A stretch of 49,483 nucleotides of DNA from positions 1 through 49,483 of the forward strand of contig ATTF01000007.1 in NCBI GenBank assembly GCA_000419545.1, written 5' to 3'. Below the pieces are notes generated by a model. The model was not told where the DNA came from and searched no databases. It was given only the letters and a program-made list of their open reading frames with translations. Source of the stretch: Candidatus Pelagibacter ubique HIMB058 (GTDB lineage Bacteria > Pseudomonadota > Alphaproteobacteria > Pelagibacterales > Pelagibacteraceae). Positions 34,935 to 44,299 of the stretch are shown piece after piece. The position numbers were made by a program, and so were the translations under genes. The stretch's first letter is position 1. Every line of letters begins with the position of its first letter.

Positions 34935-37106
34935 ATGCAAAACACATATCAACAAAAATTAGCTGATCTTGAAGCAAACTCTACTAATAAGAAAGTCAAA
35001 CTTGAAGGTGGAAAAAAATTTAAGATTAAAAGTGATTTTCAACCTAGCGGTGACCAGCCTGAAGCAATAAAAAAGATATTAAAAAATTTAGAAGATAATA
35101 AGCAAGAACAGGTTTTACTTGGAGTAACAGGTTCTGGAAAAACTTTTACTATGGCTAAGGTTATAGAAAAAGCTAATAGACCAGCATTGATACTAGCTCC
35201 TAATAAAACTTTAGCGGCCCAGCTTTATGGGGAGTTTAAAAGTTTTTTTCCAGATAATGCGGTTGAGTATTTTGTTTCATACTATGATTATTACACACCT
35301 GAAGCATATGTGCCAAGATCTGATACTTACATAGAGAAAGAAGCTTCTATTAATGAGCAAATTGATAGAATGAGACATTCAGCAACTCGGTCTCTTTTGG
35401 AAAGAGATGATGTAATAATCGTTGCCAGTGTTTCTTGTATTTATGGTTTAGGCTCTGTTGAAGCTTATTCAAAAATGACAATTACTTTAAAAAAGAATTA
35501 TGATTACAATAGAGATGAATTAATAAGAGCATTTATTAATTTACAGTACAAAAGAAATGATCAAAACTTTTTTAGAGGGACATTTAGAGTAAGAGGCGAA
35601 AATCTAGAAATATTTCCATCGCACTTGGAAGATCGAGCATGGAGAATTAGTTTCGATTTTAATAAATTAGAAAAAATTGAAGAGTTCGATCCTCTAACAG
35701 GTGATAAGACTAATGACTATTCGATAATTAAAATTTACGCTAACAGTCATTACATCACTCCTAAACCAACTATCGATCAAGCCATAAGACAAATTAAATC
35801 AGAATTGGCAGAAACGCTTAAAAAGCACCGGGCGAATAATAAATTACTTGAAGAACAAAGATTAAGAGAGAGAACAAAATTTGATTTAGAAATGATTGAG
35901 GCTACAGGAACTTGTGCAGGTATCGAAAATTATTCAAGATTTTTATCTGGGAGAAAAGCAGGTGAGCCGCCTCCTACTTTATTTGAATATTTTCCTGATA
36001 ACGCCATAATCTTTGTAGATGAAAGTCATGTTACCGTTCCTCAATTAAATGGTATGTACAAAGGAGATCGAACAAGAAAAAGCACTCTAGCTGAGTACGG
36101 TTTCAGACTTCCATCTTGTATGGACAATAGGCCACTTAAATTTGAAGAGTGGGATCTAATGAGAACACAGACAGTATTTGTTTCAGCAACTCCTGGACCA
36201 TGGGAATTAAAGCAAACTAATAACCAATATATTGATCAAATTATCAGACCAACTGGTTTAATTGATCCCCCTGTTGAAATCAGGCCAGCTAAAACTCAAG
36301 TCGATGATTTAATGCATGAAGCAAAAGAAATTGTAAAAAAAGGTTTTAGAATTTTAGCAACTACACTCACAAAAAAAATGGCGGAAGACTTAACAGAGTA
36401 TCTTCACGAAAACGGACTAAAAGTGAGGTACATGCACTCTGATATTGACACGCTTGAGAGGATAGAAATTATTCGAGATTTAAGAATGGGAGTGTTCGAT
36501 ATCCTTGTGGGTATTAACCTTCTTAGAGAAGGTTTAGACATTCCAGAATGTGCTTTAGTTGCAATTTTAGATGCAGACAAAGAAGGATTTTTAAGATCAG
36601 AAACTTCACTTATACAAACCATAGGTAGAGCGGCCAGAAACGTTGATGGAAAAGTAATTTTGTATGCAGATAAAGTTACGAAAAGTATTAAGAACGCTAT
36701 AGCTGAAACTGATAGAAGAAGAAATAAGCAGCTCGAATATAATAAAAAAAATAAAATTACTGCCGAAACAGTTAAAAAAGAAATTAGTGATATTTTAGAG
36801 TCTGTTTATGAAAAAGATTATGTAAAGATCAGTGAAGGATCTAATGTAGGTGGAAATTTAAAAAAACATTTGAAAGCTCTTAATCGGAAAATGAAAGAGT
36901 CAGCGTCTAACCTAGAATTTGAGGAAGCGGCTAAAATAAGAGATGAAATAAGAAAACTAGAGGCTAGTGAACTTGAGATCTCTTTAAATCCAAAAATTTC
37001 TCAGTACAATTTAAAGAGTAAAGTGTATCCTAAAGGTAGATCAACAATGGGAATGCCAGGAACAAAACCTAGGAAAGCAGTAAAAAAATGGAAGCCAAAA
37101 AAATAA
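34935..37106 (+). CDS. uvrB: Excinuclease ABC subunit B
   Basis: UvrB verifies DNA damage in nucleotide excision repair and loads UvrC. The 723-residue protein has the N-terminal GDQPEAI, Walker [11 protein letters not shown], the beta-hairpin segment [20 protein letters not shown], Walker B with DESH ([12 protein letters not shown]), helicase motifs [14 protein letters not shown] and QTIGRAARN, and a C-terminal UVR motif ([17 protein letters not shown]) that contacts UvrC. A Lys-rich tail of about 40 residues follows. It heads a run of five genes and overlaps the next one by 19 bases. Confidence 0.98.
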   Translation: MQNTYQQKLADLEANSTNKKVKLEGGKKFKIKSDFQPSGDQPEAIKKILKNLEDNKQEQVLLGVTGSGKTFTMAKVIEKANRPALILAPNKTLAAQLYGEFKSFFPDNAVEYFVSYYDYYTPEAYVPRSDTYIEKEASINEQIDRMRHSATRSLLERDDVIIVASVSCIYGLGSVEAYSKMTITLKKNYDYNRDELIRAFINLQYKRNDQNFFRGTFRVRGENLEIFPSHLEDRAWRISFDFNKLEKIEEFDPLTGDKTNDYSIIKIYANSHYITPKPTIDQAIRQIKSELAETLKKHRANNKLLEEQRLRERTKFDLEMIEATGTCAGIENYSRFLSGRKAGEPPPTLFEYFPDNAIIFVDESHVTVPQLNGMYKGDRTRKSTLAEYGFRLPSCMDNRPLKFEEWDLMRTQTVFVSATPGPWELKQTNNQYIDQIIRPTGLIDPPVEIRPAKTQVDDLMHEAKEIVKKGFRILATTLTKKMAEDLTEYLHENGLKVRYMHSDIDTLERIEIIRDLRMGVFDILVGINLLREGLDIPECALVAILDADKEGFLRSETSLIQTIGRAARNVDGKVILYADKVTKSIKNAIAETDRRRNKQLEYNKKNKITAETVKKEISDILESVYEKDYVKISEGSNVGGNLKKHLKALNRKMKESASNLEFEEAAKIRDEIRKLEASELEISLNPKISQYNLKSKVYPKGRSTMGMPGTKPRKAVKKWKPKK

Positions 37107-37843
37107 TAATTACTGGAGGAGCAACAAGGATTGGTGCTGCAATTGCAAAAAGTATTGCAAGTTTTGATACTAAAATAACTATCCATTACAACACATCAAA
37201 AAAAAATGCAGGTAAGATTAAAAGTGAACTAGAGAATTTAGGAGGTGAGGTTTTTCTTATTAAAGCTAATTTAGAAAATCAAAAACAAACGGAAAGCCTA
37301 CTAAAACAAGCTTACCAAAAAATGAAAGGAGTGGATTGTTTAATTAATAATGCCTCAGTATTTGAAAATGACAATTTATTGAACTTTTCAGAAAAATCCT
37401 TTGCAAAACATTTAAATATTAACTTACGTGCACCATCTATACTCACAAAAAGTTTTAAAAAATATATTAAACAAAATGAAGGATGCATAATTAATATTAT
37501 TGATCAAAGAGTAGAAAAACTTACTCCATTCTTTTTTTCATATACATTAAGCAAGACTTCACTAGCGACATTGACTAAAATTTCTGCCATGAAATTAGCG
37601 CCAAATATTAGAGTTAATGCAATAGCTCCGGGACCAACACTAAAAAATAAAAGACAATCTGATACTCACTTTAAAAAACAGTGGAAATCTGTCTTATTAA
37701 AAAAAAAGGTAGATGTTGAAAATATATGTGACGGAGTAAAATTTTTAATTAAGAATGATAATATAACTGGAGAAATAATAAATATCGATAGCGGTCAAAG
37801 GTTAGCATGGCAAACACCTGATGTTATTAATACAAAAGAATGA
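37088..37843 (+). CDS. Short-chain dehydrogenase, pteridine-reductase-like (PTR1/FolM type)
   Basis: The 251-residue Rossmann-fold reductase has the TGxxxRxG nucleotide motif TGGATRIG, an NNAS motif, and a Y152-x3-K156 active site. The place normally held by the catalytic Ser is Asp139 (IIDQRVEK), 13 residues before the Tyr. TGxxxRxG and an Asp-Tyr-Lys triad are known marks of pteridine reductases such as Leishmania PTR1 and E. coli FolM. The gene overlaps uvrB by 19 bases and folB by 4, and the folB link supports a pterin substrate. Exact substrate is inferred. Confidence 0.85.
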   Translation: MEAKKIIITGGATRIGAAIAKSIASFDTKITIHYNTSKKNAGKIKSELENLGGEVFLIKANLENQKQTESLLKQAYQKMKGVDCLINNASVFENDNLLNFSEKSFAKHLNINLRAPSILTKSFKKYIKQNEGCIINIIDQRVEKLTPFFFSYTLSKTSLATLTKISAMKLAPNIRVNAIAPGPTLKNKRQSDTHFKKQWKSVLLKKKVDVENICDGVKFLIKNDNITGEIINIDSGQRLAWQTPDVINTKE

Positions 37844-38235
37844 AAATAATAAAATTTAAACCAAATATAAAGTATAAATACAAAAGAAAAGTATTAATAA
37901 AAAATTTAATACTTAATATCTTCATTGGAATTCACAATTTTGAAAAAAAGAAAAAACAAAAAGTAAGGTTCAATATAGAAATTATAACTGATCCAAATAT
38001 AAATCCTTCAAAAAAAAATATGACTACAATTTTAAATTACGAAACGATTGTAAATAAAATTAACTTTTTAGTTAAAAAAAAACACCATGACTTATTAGAG
38101 GAATTAGCTGAAAATATTTTTGATGTAATATTTAAGTTTAGATTAGTAAAGAAAGTTAAAATAAAAATAGAAAAACTTGAAATAATAAAACAAACAGAAT
38201 CTGTTGGAATTTCTGTTTCAAAAACAAGAGTATGA
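37840..38235 (+). CDS. folB: Dihydroneopterin aldolase
   Basis: FolB cleaves 7,8-dihydroneopterin in folate synthesis. The 131-residue protein has [20 protein letters not shown], with the conserved catalytic-site Glu35, a central NYETIVNKI, and the C-terminal [18 protein letters not shown]. It is slightly longer than usual because of about 18 extra basic residues at the N terminus. It overlaps the SDR upstream and uvrC downstream by 4 bases each (ATGA type), so it is translationally coupled to both. Confidence 0.9.
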   Translation: MKIIKFKPNIKYKYKRKVLIKNLILNIFIGIHNFEKKKKQKVRFNIEIITDPNINPSKKNMTTILNYETIVNKINFLVKKKHHDLLEELAENIFDVIFKFRLVKKVKIKIEKLEIIKQTESVGISVSKTRV

Positions 38236-40070
38236 TTAATAGTTTAGACTTAGGAAAAAAAGTAATTAAAGATAAAATTCCTCTAATTCCAAATCATCCA
38301 GGTGTTTATAAAATGCTAAGCTCAACAGGTGAAATTCTTTATATCGGTAAAGCAAAAAATATTCCTAATAGATTAAAAAGTTACGTAACTGACTCAAATC
38401 TTCCCATACGGACAGAAAGGATGTTGTCGTTAACACATAATCTAGAAACAACTACAACAAGTAATGAAAGTGAGGCTCTTCTTCTTGAAGCTAATCTAAT
38501 AAAAAAACATAAGCCAAGATACAATATACTTTTAAGGGATGATAAATCTTTTCCTTACATTTATATCGGAAATAAAGATAAATGGCCTCAACTTACAAAG
38601 CTTAGAGGAAAAAAATCTAAATCAGGTTATTACTTTGGTCCTTTTGCGTCCATAGGATCTGCAAATTGGACAATAAAAATTTTACAAAAAATTTTTTTAT
38701 TGAGAGTTTGTGATGATACTGTTTTTAAAAATAGGGAAAGACCTTGTATTCTATATCAAATCAAAAGATGCTCAGGTCCGTGTGTAGGCCATATTAAAGA
38801 AAGTGAATATATTTCTACTGTAAATGATGCGATTGATTTTATTTCTGGAAAATCAAGACGTATTCAAAAAAATTTATCTAAAGAGATGGAGAAAGCTAGC
38901 AAAGAGTTAGATTATGAAAAAGCAGCTATAGCAAGGGATAGGATTAAAGCCTTAACGCAAATACAAACATCTCAAAAGATAAATCAAACTAATCTAAATG
39001 AGGCTGATGTTATTAGTATTTATAAAGAGACTGGAAAATCCTGCATCCAAGTATTCTTTTTTAGATCAAAGCAAAACTGGGGTAATCAAGCTTTTTATCC
39101 AAAACATGACATGGATGATAAAATTGAAGATATCCTCTCCTCTTTTTTAACTCAATTTTATGAGAATAAAACTATTCCAAAATTGATAATAACAAATGTA
39201 GATATTAATGAAAAAAGCCTTTTAGAAAAAACTTTTAGTACAAAAGAAAATAAACAAATATTAATTAAAAAAGCCAAAGCCAAAAATGAAATCAGTATTT
39301 CAAAACTTGCAGAGAAAAATGCAAAGCAGGCCTTAAAACAAAAGCTTATACAATCAGATACTAACAATAATCTTATAGATGCTTTAACAAAGAAATTTAA
39401 ATTAAAAAATAATTTAGAATTAATTGAAGTTTACGATAACAGTCATATTCAAGGGTCTGATGCAATTGGGGCTCTAATTTGTTTTGGCAATGAGGGTTTT
39501 GTAAAAAAAAGGTACAGAAAGTTTAATATTAAGAATGAAGAAATCAAAGGTGATGACTATGGAATGATGAAAGAAGTTCTTTTCAGAAGATTTTCAAAAG
39601 CCGTTAAAGAAAAAGCTGGATCTCTATCATTACCTGATTTGATTTTAATAGATGGTGGAAAAGGACAGTATTCTGTGAGTAGAGAAGTTTTAAATGAATT
39701 AGGTCTTCACGATCTGCCTATATTAGCGGTAGCTAAAGGAAAAAAAAGAAATGCTGGTGAGGAAAAAATTTATTATGAAGGTAAAGAATATATTTTAAAG
39801 AAAAATGATCCTCTTTTATTTTTTATTCAAAGATTAAGAGATGAAGCTCATAGATTTGCTATAAGCACACACAGGGCAAAAAGAAAAAAGAATTTAAGCA
39901 AATCATTGCTAGATCAAATTCAAGGAATTGGTAAACAGAGAAAAAGAGCTTTATTAAATCATTTTGGTTCTGCTAGAGCTGTAGAATCTGCAAGTTTAGA
40001 AGATTTAAAATCAATAGAAGGAATTGAAGACAATATAGCCAATAAAATATATAATTATTTTCACGAATAA
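38232..40070 (+). CDS. uvrC: Excinuclease ABC subunit C
   Basis: UvrC makes both incisions in nucleotide excision repair. The 612-residue protein has the N-terminal GIY-YIG nuclease ([20 protein letters not shown]), a UVR motif ([16 protein letters not shown]), the RNase H-like second nuclease domain ([41 protein letters not shown]) and a C-terminal helix-hairpin-helix pair ([18 protein letters not shown]). All parts are present in the normal order. pgsA follows after 3 bases, a common bacterial neighbour. Confidence 0.97.
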   Translation: MINSLDLGKKVIKDKIPLIPNHPGVYKMLSSTGEILYIGKAKNIPNRLKSYVTDSNLPIRTERMLSLTHNLETTTTSNESEALLLEANLIKKHKPRYNILLRDDKSFPYIYIGNKDKWPQLTKLRGKKSKSGYYFGPFASIGSANWTIKILQKIFLLRVCDDTVFKNRERPCILYQIKRCSGPCVGHIKESEYISTVNDAIDFISGKSRRIQKNLSKEMEKASKELDYEKAAIARDRIKALTQIQTSQKINQTNLNEADVISIYKETGKSCIQVFFFRSKQNWGNQAFYPKHDMDDKIEDILSSFLTQFYENKTIPKLIITNVDINEKSLLEKTFSTKENKQILIKKAKAKNEISISKLAEKNAKQALKQKLIQSDTNNNLIDALTKKFKLKNNLELIEVYDNSHIQGSDAIGALICFGNEGFVKKRYRKFNIKNEEIKGDDYGMMKEVLFRRFSKAVKEKAGSLSLPDLILIDGGKGQYSVSREVLNELGLHDLPILAVAKGKKRNAGEEKIYYEGKEYILKKNDPLLFFIQRLRDEAHRFAISTHRAKRKKNLSKSLLDQIQGIGKQRKRALLNHFGSARAVESASLEDLKSIEGIEDNIANKIYNYFHE

Positions 40071-40073
40071 AAT

Positions 40074-40658
40074 ATGAAACTAAAGATACCGAATATACTA
40101 ACAATTGGTCGAATTATTATTGTTCCTATTTTTGTTTTAACATTTTTTATCCCAGGATTTTTTGGAGATTTAATACCCTTCTTTTTATTCGTATTAGCGA
40201 GTTTTACTGATTATTTAGATGGTCTACTAGCTAGATTATTTAAAGAAGAGTCAAAGCTTGGAGAACTGTTAGACCCAATAGCTGATAAAATACTTGTAGC
40301 AGCAGCTTTAATTCTTCTTGTGATGAATGGTACAATCAAAAACTACGAGGTAATTGCTGCAATCATTATCCTCACTAGAGAAATATTAATATCTGGACTA
40401 AGAGAATTTCTTGCTAAAGGTCAAATATCTATGCAAGTAACAAGTCTGTCTAAACTAAAAACATTTATTCAAATGCTTTCTATAGCGATATTGCTTACTG
40501 GTGAAAGTGGAAATAAAATTATTAATTTTCAGGACTATAATGCTCAAACAGTTGGAATTATTCTACTGTGGTTATCAGCTTTTTTAACACTCTATACAGG
40601 TTATGATTATTTAAGAAAAGGTATTGATCATGCGATCAATGAAGACAATAAAGGCTAA
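40074..40658 (+). CDS. pgsA: CDP-diacylglycerol--glycerol-3-phosphate 3-phosphatidyltransferase
   Basis: PgsA makes phosphatidylglycerol phosphate at the inner membrane. The 194-residue polytopic protein has the CDP-alcohol phosphotransferase motif spread over TDYLDGLLARLF and LGELLDPIADK (DGxxAR...G...D...D) and the N-terminal IPNILTIGRIIIVPIFV. A different CDP-alcohol transferase is possible by motif alone, but position after uvrC favours PgsA. The TAA stop shares CTAA with the TAG stop of the convergent ilvE. Confidence 0.93.
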   Translation: MKLKIPNILTIGRIIIVPIFVLTFFIPGFFGDLIPFFLFVLASFTDYLDGLLARLFKEESKLGELLDPIADKILVAAALILLVMNGTIKNYEVIAAIIILTREILISGLREFLAKGQISMQVTSLSKLKTFIQMLSIAILLTGESGNKIINFQDYNAQTVGIILLWLSAFLTLYTGYDYLRKGIDHAINEDNKG

Positions 40659-41542
40659 GCTGCAGATTTTTTTCTCACAATATTTTGATAGCTATCGTTA
40701 AGGTCTTTAATAAGATCACAAACTTCAAATTCATATTCAGCAATTTGAGAAACTGGTGTCACTTCGGCGGCAGTTCCAGTTAGAAAACAGCCAACAAAGT
40801 TTTTCATTTCCTCAGGTTTAATTTTTCTCTCATTAACCTTCACGCCTTTAGATTTAGCAATTTTTATAACCTCTCTTCTAGTTATTCCATCTAAAAAAGA
40901 ATCAGGAATTGGTGTATGTATCTCGCCTGACTTATCTTTAAAAAATACGTTTGCTCCAGTTGCTTCAGCTATATTGCCTTCATGGTCTAACATTAAAGAG
41001 TCGGTAAATCCTTTAGCTTCAGCTTCATGTTTAGATAAAGTGCAAATCATGTACAAACCAGCTGCTTTAGTATCCCAAGGTATAGTATTAGGAGCTGGCC
41101 TTCTCCAATTAGAAATATTAAGTTTAATTCCTTTTAATTTCAATTTTGGATCAAAGTAAGAGCCCCATTCCCAAGTAGCAATTGCTACATGTATTTTATT
41201 TTTTTGTGCAGATATTGCCATCATCTCACTGCCCCTCCAAATAATAGGTCTTACATATCCATTTTGAACTTTTTGTATATTAATTATTTTTTTACTAGCA
41301 TCGTTAATTTCTTCTTCTGTAAAAGGAACTTTTATTCCCATTCTTTCTGCTGAATAAAATAATCTTTTGGTATGTTCTTCTAATTTAAATATTTCTCCAT
41401 CATAAACTCTCTCTCCCTCAAAAACACAACTAGCATAGTGTAGTCCGTGATTAAGGATATGTATGTTTGCATCTGCCCAGTCTACGGTTTTACCATTAAA
41501 CCAAATTTTTCCTGATCTTTTATCGTAGGGAACGCTTTCCAT
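40655..41542 (-). CDS. ilvE: Branched-chain amino acid aminotransferase
   Basis: This fold-type IV PLP enzyme transfers the amino group in valine, leucine and isoleucine synthesis. The 295-residue protein has HGLHYASCVFEGERVYDG near the N terminus, the substrate-side IWRGSEMM, catalytic Lys159 in PWDTKAAGLYM and PLP-phosphate contacts in EGNIAEATGANVFF and FLTGTAAEVTPV. The length and the short N-terminal domain fit IlvE; D-amino-acid transaminase relatives are less likely given the EGERVY motif. It is divergent from a MarR-type regulator across a 75-bp gap that holds an inverted repeat. Confidence 0.92.
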   Translation of the reverse strand: MESVPYDKRSGKIWFNGKTVDWADANIHILNHGLHYASCVFEGERVYDGEIFKLEEHTKRLFYSAERMGIKVPFTEEEINDASKKIINIQKVQNGYVRPIIWRGSEMMAISAQKNKIHVAIATWEWGSYFDPKLKLKGIKLNISNWRRPAPNTIPWDTKAAGLYMICTLSKHEAEAKGFTDSLMLDHEGNIAEATGANVFFKDKSGEIHTPIPDSFLDGITRREVIKIAKSKGVKVNERKIKPEEMKNFVGCFLTGTAAEVTPVSQIAEYEFEVCDLIKDLNDSYQNIVRKKSAA

Positions 41543-41546
41543 TTTT

Positions 41547-41587
41547 TTGAATATATAGATTTTTTAATTATAAAAAAGTATATTCAA
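41547..41587. repeat. 41-bp inverted repeat in the ilvE/marR intergenic region, possible operator
   Basis: The outer arms TTGAATATA (41547-41555) and TATATTCAA (41579-41587) are perfect 9-bp complements. The inner arms TTTTTTA (41560-41566) and TAAAAAA (41571-41577) are perfect 7-bp complements around a 4-bp centre. The unpaired bits are 4 bases on the left and 1 on the right. It fills the space between two divergent start codons, beside a gene for a MarR-type regulator, whose family binds palindromes and often autoregulates. It could also form a hairpin in the short ilvE leader. Confidence 0.6.
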
Positions 41588-41617
41588 AACAAGAATAAGT
41601 CAATATAACTTACCAAT

Positions 41618-42058
41618 ATGAAAGATCTACTTTATTTAAAAGACGAACAAATAAAAGAGTTTATTCAATTACTTTATTACGCTTATAGAGAAACCTTTTC
41701 TGACCCAAAAGAAATTTTATCTAAAAAATTTTTTGGCCCAGCACATTTACGAGCTTTAAATCTTATTGAAGGAAATCCAGGAATAAATCTTGGTGAACTT
41801 ATTTATAGATTAAAAGTAACAAAACAAAGTTTAAACAGGGTTTTAAGAGATCTTATAAAAGCCAAAATGATAAAGCAGATTCAAGATGAAAACGATACAA
41901 GAAAAAAAAATCTTTTTTTAGACAAGGAGGGCAAAGTATTTTTTGAAGCAGTATACGATACACAAAAAAAAAGAATCTTTAATGCTTTAAAAAATTCAAG
42001 TTCAGACTCAGTAATCAAATTTAAAGATGTTTTAAAAAAAATTATTCATGGAAAATAA
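41618..42058 (+). CDS. MarR-family transcriptional regulator
   Basis: The 146-residue protein has the winged helix-turn-helix pattern of MarR proteins: RALNLIEGNPGINLGELIYR, VTKQSLNRVLRDLIKAKMI as the recognition region and a DENDTRKKNLFLDKEG wing, flanked by helices for dimerisation. Its end overlaps an OmpR-type regulator by 11 bases. A MarR regulator next to an OmpR-type regulator recalls the petP-petR pair of Rhodobacter, but I cannot confirm orthology. Its own upstream region carries a 41-bp inverted repeat. Confidence 0.88.
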   Translation: MKDLLYLKDEQIKEFIQLLYYAYRETFSDPKEILSKKFFGPAHLRALNLIEGNPGINLGELIYRLKVTKQSLNRVLRDLIKAKMIKQIQDENDTRKKNLFLDKEGKVFFEAVYDTQKKRIFNALKNSSSDSVIKFKDVLKKIIHGK

Positions 42059-42725
42059 TAAAAATCATATATTAATTGTTGATGACGATGATAAAATTCG
42101 AAATCTTTTAAAAGATTACTTAACAGAAAATCATTACATTGTTTCAACGGCAGAGGACGCAATACAAGCTAAAGAAAGATTAAAAATAATAAAATTTGAT
42201 ATGATTATTTTAGATGTAATGATGCCTGGACAGGATGGATACGACTTAACAAAAGAGATTAAAAAAGCTAGCAAAGTTCCAATAATTTTACTTACAGCAA
42301 AAGGGGAAGTAGAAAATAGAATAAAAGGTTTAGAGCTTGGCGCAGATGACTATTTAGGAAAACCTTTTGAACCAAAAGAACTTTTATTAAGAATTAAAAA
42401 CATTCTCGCTAAGAAAAATAAAGTCGACTTAAAATCACAATATACTATTGGTAAAGCTCAAGTTGATCTGAATAAGATGACAATAACTCTGGAACAAAAA
42501 ACAAAGAAAATAAATAATTCCGAAAAAAAAGTTTTAATGGAAATGTTAGCTAATCTAGGAACTACTTATTCAAGAGATGAGATAGGAAAAATTTCAGGTA
42601 TAAGCCAAGAAAGGTCAATTGATGTAATGATAACACGTCTAAGACAAAAATTAGAAATTAATCCAAAAAATCCAAAATTTTTGCAAACAATAAGAGGTGC
42701 TGGTTATGTTCTCTGGATTGAATAA
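42048..42725 (+). CDS. OmpR/PhoB-family response regulator
   Basis: The 225-residue protein has a receiver domain with the acidic pocket VDDDDK, the phosphorylated Asp56 (IILDVMMPGQDG), a switch Thr in ILLTAKGE and the conserved Lys in DYLGKPFEPKE. The C-terminal winged-helix DNA-binding domain includes SQERSIDVMITRLRQKLE and IRGAGYVLWIE. It overlaps its kinase partner gene by 20 bases and the marR gene by 11, so the three are one operon. OmpR/PetR-like by motif; the target genes are unknown. Confidence 0.93.
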   Translation: MENNKNHILIVDDDDKIRNLLKDYLTENHYIVSTAEDAIQAKERLKIIKFDMIILDVMMPGQDGYDLTKEIKKASKVPIILLTAKGEVENRIKGLELGADDYLGKPFEPKELLLRIKNILAKKNKVDLKSQYTIGKAQVDLNKMTITLEQKTKKINNSEKKVLMEMLANLGTTYSRDEIGKISGISQERSIDVMITRLRQKLEINPKNPKFLQTIRGAGYVLWIE

Positions 42726-44025
42726 GTTTATAAAATATATTTTACCAAAAAGACTTTTTTATAGAGCATTAATAATTGTTGCCGCTCCAACTATAATTCT
42801 ACAATTAATTATAACAATTGTTTTTTATGATAGTGTTTGGATTAAAGCGAATAAAAATACAACTAGATCTCTTGTTGCTCAGCTTAAAACTATAGAAGAG
42901 GTTTATAAGAATGACAAAAGTAATTTAGATTTTTTAACTGATAGTTATAAAAATAATTTTAATTTTGAAATTGGTATAAATAAAGAAGATTTCCCAAATA
43001 TAAGCGGTGAGCGTAAATTTAGTCCTATGGACAGATCGTTAAGGCGAGAACTTAAATCAACTTTTGGAAATAATAATTACTGGTTTAATACCTCCAAGTT
43101 TAAAAATGCTGTTGAAATCAAAATAAGATCTGAAAATGAAGTAATAGAATTTTTAGTGCCAAAAGATATGGTATCAGCATCATCAGTAAGATTGTTTTTA
43201 TTATGGACTACGCTACCCTCAATCGTTTTAATCATTATCGCTTTAATATTTTTAAAAAACCAAACAAAGCCTTTAGTAAAACTAGCTAAAGCAGCTGAAA
43301 GATTTGGTAAGGGAGATTATGTTAATGACTTTAGAGCCTCTGGTTCACAGGAAATTAGAAAGGCAGCTTTTGAATTTGATCGGATGGCTAAAAGAATAAA
43401 CAGACACCTTAACCAAAGAGCAGAAATGCTATCTGGAATTAGTCATGATTTGAGAACACCTTTAACAAGATTAAAATTACAATTAGCAATGTTAAAACAA
43501 AAAGATATCTCTGAAAGCATGTCTAAGGATATTGATGAAATGGAAAAAATGCTGAATGATTATTTACAATTTGCAAAAACTCAAGTTCAAGAACCTTCTA
43601 CAACCATTAATTTAAATGATCTTTTGTTGTCGATAAGAAATAAATTTAATAACAATAACTTCACTTTTAATGAAAGTAGTGATTTAATTGAGTTAAAAGG
43701 CAGGCTTACAGCATTACAAAGATCTTTTGAAAATATTATACAGAATGGTCTAACTTATGGAAAGAAAGTAAATGTTGAAATTCAAAAAGGAAATAGATTA
43801 GCTACAATTTTATTTGAAGATGATGGACCTGGAATACCAGAAGATCAATATAAAAATGTCTTCAAACCTTTTTTCAGACTAGATAAAAGTAGAAGTTTAA
43901 ATCAATCAGGTGTGGGACTAGGCTTGGCAATTGTTGAAGATGTAATTAATTCACACGGAGGCAATATTCAATTAGGTAAAAGTAAAAAAAATGGCCTGCT
44001 GGTTAAGATCTCTTTGCCTTTTTAG
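42706..44025 (+). CDS. EnvZ-like sensor histidine kinase
   Basis: This is an inner-membrane kinase with two membrane segments flanking a periplasmic sensor region of about 120 residues. A HAMP linker follows, then the H-box GISHDLRTPLTRLKLQLAML, an N-box (FENIIQNGLTYGKKV), the G1 box DDGPGIPED and the G2 box GVGLGLAIVEDV. The frame also offers a GTG at 42697, but GAGG at 42694-42697 is correctly spaced for the ATG at 42706, so I use that. The H-box with DLRTPLTR is EnvZ-like. It overlaps the convergent ubiK gene by 23 bases. Confidence 0.92.
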   Translation: MFSGLNKFIKYILPKRLFYRALIIVAAPTIILQLIITIVFYDSVWIKANKNTTRSLVAQLKTIEEVYKNDKSNLDFLTDSYKNNFNFEIGINKEDFPNISGERKFSPMDRSLRRELKSTFGNNNYWFNTSKFKNAVEIKIRSENEVIEFLVPKDMVSASSVRLFLLWTTLPSIVLIIIALIFLKNQTKPLVKLAKAAERFGKGDYVNDFRASGSQEIRKAAFEFDRMAKRINRHLNQRAEMLSGISHDLRTPLTRLKLQLAMLKQKDISESMSKDIDEMEKMLNDYLQFAKTQVQEPSTTINLNDLLLSIRNKFNNNNFTFNESSDLIELKGRLTALQRSFENIIQNGLTYGKKVNVEIQKGNRLATILFEDDGPGIPEDQYKNVFKPFFRLDKSRSLNQSGVGLGLAIVEDVINSHGGNIQLGKSKKNGLLVKISLPF

Positions 44026-44248
44026 TTTTTTTATTTTTAGTCAATTTTTTGATCACTGCATCTTGCTTTTGAACAATTTTTTTTAAAACCTCAAACTCTT
44101 CTCTAGATACAAGCTCAAGCTTATTAATTATCTTATCTTTTTTAAATTTCCAGTCTGTTGAAATTTCTTTTCTAATATCCTTAGAAGTTAAAATGCCATT
44201 TTCAATCAAGCTAGATAAAGATTTTAAAATTTTTTCTGAGTTACTCAT
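44003..44248 (-). CDS. ubiK: UbiK-family ubiquinone biosynthesis accessory factor (BMFP/YqiC)
   Basis: The 81-residue protein fits the small YqiC/UbiK family: an N-terminal amphipathic region, then a C-terminal coiled coil with LELVSREEFEVLKKIVQKQD, the most conserved segment, and a Lys-rich tail. In E. coli, UbiK assists the aerobic ubiquinone pathway through UbiJ; the family was earlier described as membrane fusogenic. Its 3' end overlaps the end of the kinase gene by 23 bases, and it is divergent from lgt across 51 bp. Confidence 0.85.
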   Translation of the reverse strand: MSNSEKILKSLSSLIENGILTSKDIRKEISTDWKFKKDKIINKLELVSREEFEVLKKIVQKQDAVIKKLTKNKKTKKAKRS

Positions 44249-44299
44249 AAGTTATCTTATTTGATGGTTACGATAATTTCAAATATGATATAAGGTATT

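Noticed and set aside
41604-41609. TATAAC as a promoter for the marR gene
   Set aside because: A -10-like hexamer is expected often in such AT-rich DNA and no -35 lies at the right distance, so I do not list it.
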